This document shows positions 17,201 through 24,458 of a DNA stretch of 64,000 nucleotides, piece by piece. The translations under genes and the position numbers were made by a program. Under the pieces are notes generated by a model. The model was not told the origin of the DNA, made no database searches, and was given only the letters and a program-made list of their open reading frames with translations. How positions within the stretch are numbered: the stretch's first letter is position 1; every line of letters starts with the position of its first letter. The DNA comes from an uncultured Prevotellaceae bacterium (lineage in GTDB: Bacteria > Bacteroidota > Bacteroidia > Bacteroidales > Muribaculaceae). The stretch is from NCBI GenBank assembly GCA_900320245.1, contig ONRP01000004.1, forward strand, positions 1 to 64,000, read 5' to 3'.

Positions 17201-19573
17201 TTAACTCAAAATAATGTCAATCAGTGCGTTGACATCGGCGATGTTCACCTCGCCGTCAGCGTTCACGTCACCCACACTCAGCACGTTGCCCGACAGGATC
17301 ATGTCGATGACCGCGTTGATGTCGGCGATGTTGACCTCGCCGTCCAGGTTCACGTCACCTGTGGCGGGGTGTTCATTGGGCGGCATATTGGCATATACAA
17401 GTTCCATGCCAGGAATTTTCAGGCTGTATTGTTCGCCCGTGGTGACGCTGTTGTAGGTGATGTAGTAGTAGACCAGGTGCAGCGGGAAGTTGCCCAGGTC
17501 GGCGGCATCACAGATATCGGTGGCCGGCACATCCAGGACGATGGGGCCGTCGGCAACCGTGCTGATGGGGTATTCTACCGTGACACGTTCGCCATAGCCG
17601 TTCTCGAGCAGGATTTTTACCGACTTGAGTTGCAGCGCCCCCGGCTCGAGCCGCAGTCGCAGCGTGTCGGGGATACCCCACATCCTCACTGACTTGGAAA
17701 TCTTGATGTAGGGGTTGCGCGACGAGGCTCCTGTGAAGTCAATCTGCATGCCGTTCTCCAGGGCCGTCACGATGCGGTCCTTGCCGCCGCTTTGGGCAAT
17801 GTCCCATGTGGCGGGGTCGATGGGCGCGTTCTCGACAGTGGTCACACGGGCCTTGGGATTCTCTACCTGGACGAGCAGCGAGTCGGCAAGCAGGGGATGG
17901 CTGGAGCCGACGAAGGTGCGCCCGTCGGCCACGGCCGTGATGATGCCCTGACCGTCAACGGCGCAGACCTGCTCATCGGCCGATGTCCACGCCACTACCG
18001 AAGGGTCCACCTTGTCCAGCCCGTAGCCGCTCACGCCGTTGATGTTGATGGCATAGGGGTGATACTCGTCGATGACCACGCTGTCGCTCACCAGCATCCA
18101 TTGCGCCTCCATGATGGTGACAGCCTGGCTGGCGGTGATGCCGTTGTAGTGGACATACAGGTTGCCCGAGGCGGGGGTCGACGTGGCATGGAAATAGCCC
18201 TGCTCGTCAAAGGTACCCACCTGCGGGTCGCACGAGAAGGTGCAGCCTTGCAGGTCGCGCGTCTTGAGCACGCCATACTGGTTATAGCCCCACACGCCGA
18301 ACGTGGTGGTCGCCGAAATCGACAGGTTATAGCATCGTGGCTCAAAACTGATGATGCCGATGGCATCGTCCTCGGGGGCGGTCGAGACGAACAGACAGCC
18401 GTTGCCCACGGCACGCACCGAACCGTCGCTGGGGTGATTCATCACCTCGTCATTGACCAGGATGCATGAGGAGCCGCCGCCGTCAAGGTTGACTGCTGTG
18501 ACGGCACCCAAGGCATCAAAGATGCCCTTCATCTCCTGCAGGGTCACGCCCACCGAGGTCAGGTGGCGGCCGTCAACGACAACGAAGTACAGGCGGGTGC
18601 TGTCGGCGTTAAAGCCGATGGCGGTGCGGGGATGGCGTTCGGCCCAGTCCTCCATAAACTCGCCGTTCTGCATGATGATGTGGTTGCTGCCACCGATGAG
18701 TTGGTGGATGTTCACGTCGTGCGGGCCGTTGTTGAGCGTGAGGCCGAAACTGATGTCCAGCGCGTCGCCCACGGCCATCTGCTCGGCCTTGTTGGCATAG
18801 GAGCCCTTGAGCCACAGGATGGCTTTGCCGTCGGGAATCGTGGTCGAGCCCTGGGCATCGATGATATCCTCGATGATGCAGTGCTCCAGGCCGTTGGCGA
18901 GCCAACGGAACGGCTCACCGGCAGGGCGCAGCACCACCATCTTGCCCGTGTTGGAGGCGTCATAGGTCACGGGGCCGTAACTGCGGGTGAACAGGATGGT
19001 CTGGTTGGTGGCGATGTTCTCGTAGGCATAGCGCATACGGTTCACCAGGTTCAGGGCAAAGGAGGTTTCGCCACAGGTTACCGTCCCCGTGAAGGTCAGT
19101 CGGTCAACGTAGGGGTGCCCGCCGTCGTCCAGCACCAGGCAGGCACGGTTGTGGCTGCTCAGCACCAGTTCGTCGTTGCGCACCTGTCCGCTCAGGGGCA
19201 GACCCACTTCGTTGGTCGGTGAGGTCATGAAGAAGTCGCCGTTGACGGCCCCGACAACCTCGTGCCCGGGACGGTTGTTGCGAATCGCCATGTTGACGGG
19301 CGTCTCACTGCCCACCGATTTCTCGGCTCCCAGGCAGGTCTCCATCGTGATGTAGGGGTTGGTCAGGTCCATCTCGACGACACTCACCTTGAGTGGCAGC
19401 GCCGGGATGTCATATTTTGCCGCCGTCACGCCGGGACCGGCCAGATGGGGGAAGATGAGCGTGTCCACATCATAGGCCTTGCCGCCAATCACCCACTGGT
19501 CGCGGGCAAATCCCGTGACGCAGGCCAGCGACAGGACGGCAAGGCATATGAGATGTCGATAGGTGCGTGTCAT
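17201..19573 (-). CDS. Phosphodiester glycosidase (NAGPA domain) with dockerin-like repeats
   Basis: 790 residues. After a signal peptide (MTRTYRHLICLAVLSLACVTGFA) comes a NAGPA-type domain (about 80-400): VVGAVNGDFF, LVLDDGG, the TAIGFNADSTRLYFVVVDGR block and VTAVNLDGGGSS near residue 365. Members cleave N-acetylglucosamine-phosphate diesters, as in the human uncovering enzyme and bacterial exopolysaccharide-active enzymes. A beta/Ig-like region with a Big2-like part (SYVVAWTSADEQVC type) and a jelly-roll follow. The C-terminus has two NIADVN/NIADIN EF-hand repeats. Its start overlaps the preceding gene by 4 bases, so the two are translationally coupled. Extracellular; the natural substrate is unknown. 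Confidence 0.88.
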   Translation of the reverse strand: MTRTYRHLICLAVLSLACVTGFARDQWVIGGKAYDVDTLIFPHLAGPGVTAAKYDIPALPLKVSVVEMDLTNPYITMETCLGAEKSVGSETPVNMAIRNNRPGHEVVGAVNGDFFMTSPTNEVGLPLSGQVRNDELVLSSHNRACLVLDDGGHPYVDRLTFTGTVTCGETSFALNLVNRMRYAYENIATNQTILFTRSYGPVTYDASNTGKMVVLRPAGEPFRWLANGLEHCIIEDIIDAQGSTTIPDGKAILWLKGSYANKAEQMAVGDALDISFGLTLNNGPHDVNIHQLIGGSNHIIMQNGEFMEDWAERHPRTAIGFNADSTRLYFVVVDGRHLTSVGVTLQEMKGIFDALGAVTAVNLDGGGSSCILVNDEVMNHPSDGSVRAVGNGCLFVSTAPEDDAIGIISFEPRCYNLSISATTTFGVWGYNQYGVLKTRDLQGCTFSCDPQVGTFDEQGYFHATSTPASGNLYVHYNGITASQAVTIMEAQWMLVSDSVVIDEYHPYAININGVSGYGLDKVDPSVVAWTSADEQVCAVDGQGIITAVADGRTFVGSSHPLLADSLLVQVENPKARVTTVENAPIDPATWDIAQSGGKDRIVTALENGMQIDFTGASSRNPYIKISKSVRMWGIPDTLRLRLEPGALQLKSVKILLENGYGERVTVEYPISTVADGPIVLDVPATDICDAADLGNFPLHLVYYYITYNSVTTGEQYSLKIPGMELVYANMPPNEHPATGDVNLDGEVNIADINAVIDMILSGNVLSVGDVNADGEVNIADVNALIDIILS

Positions 19574-20958
19574 GACTTCAGAATCATGTCAATGACGGCA
19601 TTGACGTCGGCGATATTCACCTCGCCGTCGCGGTTGACGTCACCCGCAGGTGCTGTCAGACCCGACAAAATCATGTCAATCAGGGCGTTGACGTCGGCAA
19701 TGTTGACCTCGCCGTCACCGTTCACGTCACCGGGATTGCCGGGTTGAGGATCTCCGCCGGCATCCACGTTGCGGCCGATTTTGTAGACGGCCATACCGTT
19801 GTAGGCCTTGAAGGTGAGCAGTGTCACCTCTTCAAAGCCCTCGTTGTCAACACCGTATTCCACGGCGAAGCAGTGCACGCGCAGACCGCTGTCGTTCACC
19901 TTGCCCAGACTGTCGGCGGGAATCGTCCAGTACTTGGTCATGCCGCCCAGCGACTGTCCCTCGCCCAACTCGCAGATGTTGGCTTGGCAGCCGTGGCCGT
20001 TGCCGTTCATGTCGGCATTTACATACACGAGGAAGTCGCGACCGTCAAGTTTGAACTCCATGCAGCCGTTGGGAGTGGACTGGGGCCACAGCGCGGGGTC
20101 GGTGTCTTCAAACGAGTCGATGACCGAGCCCGAGAAGTCGTAGATGACGGGTGCGGTGTCAAAGCAGTCGATATAGAACATCTCACCGCTGTAGCGCGAC
20201 TCCTCGTCGGGACCCTCAATCATCTTGATGACAGGTGCCAACGAGAAGCCCGTCTTGGTCTCGGGATAGAAGTTGATGACGTCCATGTAGGGGTCGCCTT
20301 CAAAGCCGCCCTCCCATTCACCGTTCTGGTCGGCATGCATGCGGTACAGGGTGGGGAAACCGGGGTCGGCGGTCGCGCCCGACACGGTCATGATGTTACA
20401 CTCGGCCTGTTCGAGGGTGATGTCGCCGATGACGTCCAGGTAGTCGGTGCGCTGCGGCGCATCGCCCTTGTCCATCTCGACAACGAGGGTGAGTTCACCC
20501 GTCTCGGTATTGACGAGATACACGGGGACATACTGCTGCACCGTGCTGGTCATCGGAGCCACCCAGATGTGGTGGAAACTGTCCTTGCCGATGCTGGCGA
20601 TACCCAGGAAACGGTCGTAGGGGGCGCCATCGAGCGTCAGGGGCAGGTCGGGCAGCGGGCTGCCGTCAACGGCCGAGAAACGGTGGATAATCGACTGTGC
20701 AATCGTGTCGTTGCCGATGATGACGGGCTCCTCGCTGCGGGCCACGTAGATGATGCCCTGGTCCATCGTTGCCGTGCGGGCACGCTGGTTGCAGATGGCG
20801 TTGTCGGTGTAGTTGGTGCCGCTGTGGACGCGGTCAAAGATCCATTTGTTCACGATTTTGATGCCGTTCACCTCTTGATAGGTCTGGCCGTCGGTAATGG
20901 CCCATGCGCTGAGCGATGCAGCAATCATGGCGATGAGGAGTAGTAGAGATTTTTTCAT
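19570..20958 (-). CDS. Secreted dockerin protein, copy A of a tandem paralogous pair
   Basis: 462 residues. Signal peptide MKKSLLLLIAMIAASLSAWA, then a roughly 370-residue domain starting ITDGQTYQEVNGIKIVNKW with repeating short beta segments (IIYVARSEEP, HRFSAVDGSPLPDLPLTLDG, YLVNTETGELTLV, MAVYKIG) that suggests a beta-propeller. Two dockerin-like repeats follow a short PQPGNPG linker. It is clearly paralogous to the gene at 21102-22499 along its whole length. The stop overlaps the start of the phosphodiester glycosidase gene by 4 bases. No enzyme motif is seen; a binding or structural role is inferred only. Confidence 0.82.
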   Translation of the reverse strand: MKKSLLLLIAMIAASLSAWAITDGQTYQEVNGIKIVNKWIFDRVHSGTNYTDNAICNQRARTATMDQGIIYVARSEEPVIIGNDTIAQSIIHRFSAVDGSPLPDLPLTLDGAPYDRFLGIASIGKDSFHHIWVAPMTSTVQQYVPVYLVNTETGELTLVVEMDKGDAPQRTDYLDVIGDITLEQAECNIMTVSGATADPGFPTLYRMHADQNGEWEGGFEGDPYMDVINFYPETKTGFSLAPVIKMIEGPDEESRYSGEMFYIDCFDTAPVIYDFSGSVIDSFEDTDPALWPQSTPNGCMEFKLDGRDFLVYVNADMNGNGHGCQANICELGEGQSLGGMTKYWTIPADSLGKVNDSGLRVHCFAVEYGVDNEGFEEVTLLTFKAYNGMAVYKIGRNVDAGGDPQPGNPGDVNGDGEVNIADVNALIDMILSGLTAPAGDVNRDGEVNIADVNAVIDMILKS

Positions 20959-20991
20959 TTTATATCAAATATTTGAGTTTAGAAAATAAAA

Positions 20992-21087
20992 ATTTCACGC
21001 TAAACTGCCAGACCGCTAAGCGATTCTCATTGCTTGCAGAAGGCTCGCAATAACTAATCTTAGCGCCTTAGCGGCTTAGCGTGAAAT
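20992..21087. repeat. Imperfect inverted repeat with 8-bp sub-repeats
   Basis: ATTTCACGCTAA (20992-21003) is the exact reverse complement of TTAGCGTGAAAT (21076-21087). Further in, CCGCTAAG pairs with CTTAGCGG. The right arm is itself a short tandem array, CTTAGCGC, CTTAGCGG, CTTAGCG. It fills the gap between the two paralogous genes. A transcript could form a long stem; processing or partial termination is possible. Confidence 0.8.
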
Positions 21088-21101
21088 CCTATGCTGATAA
21101 A

Positions 21102-22499
21102 TTAGTTGTTCAGAATGATGTCGATGAGGGTGTTGACGTCGGCAATGTTCACCTCGCCGTCACCGTTCACGTCGGCTGCTGCTGTCGAGTTGCCGCTCAG
21201 GATCATGTCGATGGCGGTGTTGACGTCGGCGATGTTCACCTCGCCGTCACCGTTCACGTCACCCTTCACAACGGGCTGAGGATCGTCGCCGCCCACGTTG
21301 GTGCCGATTTTGTAGACGGCCATACCGTTATAGCACTTGTAGATGAACAGCGTCACTACCTCGTTGCCCTGGTCATCGGTGCTGTATTCCACGTTCATGC
21401 TCTCGACGCGCGTGCCTCCGTCACTCACGGCGCCCAACTCGTCGGGAACCATCCAGTAGCGCTGCATGCCGCCCAGCGACATACCCTCGCCCAACTCGCA
21501 GATGTACACCTGGCAGGCTTTGTTGATCATCGTGGCCTCGTCCACACCGGTATACTGGGCTGCGACAAACACGATGAAGTTGCGGCCTTCGAGCGTGAAC
21601 TCGCACACACCGTTGGCACCCACGTCCATGGGCCAGAAGGCGGGATCCACTTCCTCGAAGTTGTCGACCATGGTACCCGTGGCGTCATACAGGATGGGTG
21701 ATGACGAGAAGCCGTCGACATAGAACAGTTCGCCGCTGTAGCGCGTGTCCTCATCTTCGCCCAGTACCATCTTCACGACGGGAGCATAACCCCACTGGGT
21801 CACCGTCTCGGGATAGAAATCAAGGATGGCCAGATAGGGGTCGCCCTCAAAGCCGCCCTCAAAGTCTTCGCCCTGTTCGGCATGCCAGCGGTAGAGCAAT
21901 TCTGAACTGGCGCCCACGGTCATGATGTTGCACTCGGCCTCTTCGCGGGTGAGGTCGCCCATCACGTCGATATAGTCACAGCGTGCCAGCGCGTCGCCCT
22001 TCTCAAGACGGGCTACCAGCGTCAGTTCGCCGGTCTCGCCGTCGAGCAGATAGACGGGTTGCTCAGTAGCCAGTTCGCTGGTGTAGGGGGAGATGTAGAG
22101 ATGTCCGAAATTGTCCACTCCGACGGTGTTGGCGTTCAACACCGAGTTGCCATAGATGGCGCCATCGAGCGTCAGCGGCAGTTCCTTGACCATCTCGCCG
22201 GTGGCTGCATTGAGTTTGTAGACCACGCTCTGCGACAGGGTGTCGGTACCCTGGATAACGGTGTTGGCGTTGGTGCGGGAGATGTAGATGTAGCCGTCGG
22301 TCATGACCGCCGTGCGCGCACTGGTGTTGCAGTAGGGTTTACTGGACCATTGCTCGCCAGTGTGGGCACGATCCTGGATCCACAGGTTCTGGATGCGGAT
22401 GCCGTTCACGGCTTCATAGGTCACACCGTCGGTGATGGCCCACATACTGGCTGCCCAACTGGCCGCCATAACAAGGAAAAGCAGTAAAGATTTTTTCAT
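21102..22499 (-). CDS. Secreted dockerin protein, copy B of a tandem paralogous pair
   Basis: 465 residues. Signal peptide MKKSLLLFLVMAASWAASMWA, then the same domain as its neighbour (ITDGVTYEAVNGIRIQNLW, YIYISRTNAN, VYKLNAATGEMVKELPLTLDG, YLLDGETGELTLVARLEKGDA). A VKGDVNGDGEVNIADVNTAID-type repeat pair ends the protein. The longest shared segments lie in LPLTLDGA, GGFEGDPY, ICELGEG.SLGGM and NGMAVYKIG. It is the first gene after the promoter at 22560-22590, so it probably heads an operon of copy B, copy A, phosphodiester glycosidase and the small secreted protein. Function unknown. Confidence 0.82.
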   Translation of the reverse strand: MKKSLLLFLVMAASWAASMWAITDGVTYEAVNGIRIQNLWIQDRAHTGEQWSSKPYCNTSARTAVMTDGYIYISRTNANTVIQGTDTLSQSVVYKLNAATGEMVKELPLTLDGAIYGNSVLNANTVGVDNFGHLYISPYTSELATEQPVYLLDGETGELTLVARLEKGDALARCDYIDVMGDLTREEAECNIMTVGASSELLYRWHAEQGEDFEGGFEGDPYLAILDFYPETVTQWGYAPVVKMVLGEDEDTRYSGELFYVDGFSSSPILYDATGTMVDNFEEVDPAFWPMDVGANGVCEFTLEGRNFIVFVAAQYTGVDEATMINKACQVYICELGEGMSLGGMQRYWMVPDELGAVSDGGTRVESMNVEYSTDDQGNEVVTLFIYKCYNGMAVYKIGTNVGGDDPQPVVKGDVNGDGEVNIADVNTAIDMILSGNSTAAADVNGDGEVNIADVNTLIDIILNN

Positions 22500-22559
22500 A
22501 ATCCGTTGGTTTTAAAGTTGTTATATCTCGTTTAATGGTTTAACTATTCATTAACTTAG

Positions 22560-22590
22560 CAAAGATAGTGAAAGCCGAGAGGAATGGCAA
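22560..22590 (-). promoter_or_regulatory. Promoter of the 21102-22499 gene (conserved-spacer module)
   Basis: Minus-strand TTG (22588-22590), then a 20-bp spacer CCATTCCTCTCGGCTTTCAC, then TATCTTTG (22560-22567). The spacer is nearly the same as those of the promoters at 38536, 57749 and 60315. Confidence 0.8.
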
Positions 22591-22820
22591 GCAAAAAAGC
22601 AATTTTTTTGCTTGAACAATCCCGAGGCGCCTCCTATCTTGCCCGCGCTGCCAAGCGCCTGGGAACGATAGTGAAAGCCGAGAGGAATGGCAAGCAAAAA
22701 AGCAATTTTTTTGCTTGAACAATCCCGAGGCGCCTCCTATCTTGCCCGCGCAGCCAAGCGCCTGGGAACGATAGTGAAAGCCGAGAGGAATGGCAAGCAA
22801 AAAAGCAATTTTTTTGCTTG
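22564..22820. repeat. 103-bp direct tandem repeat, 2.5 copies
   Basis: Copies begin at 22564, 22667 and 22770; the third stops after about 51 bases. The first two differ by a single base noticed by eye (GCGCTGCC versus GCGCAGCC). Each copy carries a hairpin, AAGCAAAAAA with TTTTTTGCTT, next to the promoter spacer. Only the copy nearest the gene keeps an intact TATCTTTG box; in the others the box runs into the repeat junction (TATCGTTC). Confidence 0.92.
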
Positions 22821-22824
22821 GGTT

Positions 22825-24414
22825 CTACCCTTGCAGAATCAGGTCGATAAGCGCTGCAACATCGGCGATGTTGACCTCGCCGTCACCGTTCACATCGGCC
22901 GAGCGTGACGAGGCGTCGTTCAGTATCATGTCAATCAGCGCACCCACATCAGCAATGGTCAACTCATCGTCATCGTTCACGTCACCGATGACAAGAACGT
23001 CGGTACCGTCAAATCCCAACTGCTCATCCATCCACTTGATACGGTGCCGCAGCCAGCGCTTCAGGTAGGCTATCTCGTCGGCATAATTGGCCGCAATGTA
23101 ATAGTTGGGCCACACGTAGGTTCCCCACCTGGGATAGGCCATGCTATTGCGACGCTCTGCTCCGCCCACGGTGAGCACTGTCACGAGCGAGTCGATGGTG
23201 TGGTTCAACCGTTCCATCGTGAGGTTGCTGCTCCGGTATTGCGCCCACCGCGCCCGCAGTTGTGCCGTGTAGGTCGGGTCGTTGTTGAGCATGTACCACC
23301 AGAAGGGCACCATATTGGTCGAACCGCTGGCGTTCAGGAGGTCATTCATCTGGTAAATCCACGTGTCGGTGCGCCAGCCGTCGTGATAGTCGGCGTTGCC
23401 GTAGGCCAGGTTCATGTCCCACACCACGCACTTGAAACGCGGGTCTTGGCTGTCGCGGCGCTTGAAGAACTTGCCGCTCAGGCGGTAGCCGTCCACGTTG
23501 TGCCCGATTTCCATCGCCAGTTGATAGTCGATGAACGACATCTCGTCGATGTAGATGCACTCGCCGTTCTCGGGGTCGCGGTACTGATTGCGGGACAGTG
23601 CCGTTTCCATCTGGTTGATGCGGTCCTGAATGTATTCAGTCTGAGCCTCGGTGAGGTCTTCGTAGTCGGGAATCCTGTAGCAGAAGTAGATGTGCCGTGA
23701 GGGGATAAAGGAACCGTCATTCAGCACGGGACAGTAGTTCGACATGAACACCGGCTGCTTGCCGTCGTCACGTTCCACCTCCATCAGGTAGCCGCCGCTG
23801 AGTTCATCGCCTTCCTCGCCCGGGTCATCGAGATGGAGACGGTACCGGCCTTTGGAAACGACCTCTGACAGGATATAGACGCCATAGTAGATGCCGTTGT
23901 AGATGACCTCGCAGTAGCGGCCTTGAGGCGTGTATTCCATCCAGGGCCGCGAAATTTCAAAGGCCAGCAGGTCGCGCAGCATGCTCTTGTCGGCATACGG
24001 GCCCAGCAGTGCCCAGTTGTTGTCCTTGCCCATGCCCAGCAGCGACACTTTCACCCACGAGCCGCCCTCTTCCAGCGGGCGGTTCAGCGGCCTGAAGGAG
24101 TAGGGCTTTTTGGAACTGTAGGTATAGGAACTCTTGCCGCGGTAGCGAATGCCGACGTAGCCGTCATACTCGATGTGCTGTCCGAGATGTGCTACAGTGT
24201 CGGCATAGTTGGTGATGCCGTCTCCGTTGTGCAGGATTTTCATGCGGGCGGTGATTCTCTCATCCTGCTGCATGGTGCCGTCGACGGTGAGCCACACGAT
24301 GGGCAGATTGGTCGAGGTAAGCCTCACATACTTGTTGGTGGGCGCACCGACGACCTGGGCGAGGGTTTGAAGTGTCCCCGCTACCAGTACTGCTATCAGA
24401 ATGACTCGTTTCAT
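22825..24414 (-). CDS. CotH kinase-like secreted protein with dockerin-like repeats
   Basis: 529 residues. Signal peptide MKRVILIAVLVAGTLQTLAQ, then an N-terminal beta domain and a CotH kinase-like domain (about 95-400): YRGKSSYTYSSKKPYSF, WALLGPYADKSMLRDLLAFEI, YNGIYYGVYILSE and FKCVVWDMNLAYGN, the metal-binding DMxxxxG-type motif. CotH proteins are atypical kinases; B. subtilis CotH phosphorylates spore-coat proteins outside the cell. The protein ends in two EF-hand repeats, GDVNDDDELTIADVGALIDMIL and ADVNGDGEVNIADVAALIDLIL (in part). CotH-dockerin fusions are known from cellulosome-producing Clostridia. It follows the GHL10 gene by 43 bases in a likely operon. Confidence 0.9.
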   Translation of the reverse strand: MKRVILIAVLVAGTLQTLAQVVGAPTNKYVRLTSTNLPIVWLTVDGTMQQDERITARMKILHNGDGITNYADTVAHLGQHIEYDGYVGIRYRGKSSYTYSSKKPYSFRPLNRPLEEGGSWVKVSLLGMGKDNNWALLGPYADKSMLRDLLAFEISRPWMEYTPQGRYCEVIYNGIYYGVYILSEVVSKGRYRLHLDDPGEEGDELSGGYLMEVERDDGKQPVFMSNYCPVLNDGSFIPSRHIYFCYRIPDYEDLTEAQTEYIQDRINQMETALSRNQYRDPENGECIYIDEMSFIDYQLAMEIGHNVDGYRLSGKFFKRRDSQDPRFKCVVWDMNLAYGNADYHDGWRTDTWIYQMNDLLNASGSTNMVPFWWYMLNNDPTYTAQLRARWAQYRSSNLTMERLNHTIDSLVTVLTVGGAERRNSMAYPRWGTYVWPNYYIAANYADEIAYLKRWLRHRIKWMDEQLGFDGTDVLVIGDVNDDDELTIADVGALIDMILNDASSRSADVNGDGEVNIADVAALIDLILQG

Positions 24415-24431
24415 CGCTCTTTTTGGTTATT

Positions 24432-24458
24432 CAGTCTCTCCAGTTCGTCCAGACCCGC
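24432..24458. repeat. Short nonamer array
   Basis: Two to three 9-bp units (CAGTCTCTC, CAGTTCGTC, CAGACCCGC) fill the gap between the GHL10 gene stop and the CotH-like gene. They share the C-AGT core of the arrays at 7405 and 35190. Confidence 0.6.

Larger units (their letters stand above)
22500..22824. other. Intergenic region made largely of tandem repeats
   Basis: 325 bases between the CotH-like gene and the paralogous pair. From 22564 to the CotH stop it consists of 2.5 copies of a 103-bp repeat, and the rest is the leader of the 22499 gene. The short reading frames here are translations of the repeat. Confidence 0.85.

Noticed and set aside
22540-22800. 86-codon minus-strand frame with an internal repeat
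   Set aside because: It is a translation of the 103-bp repeat. The frame shifts between copies because 103 is not a multiple of three.
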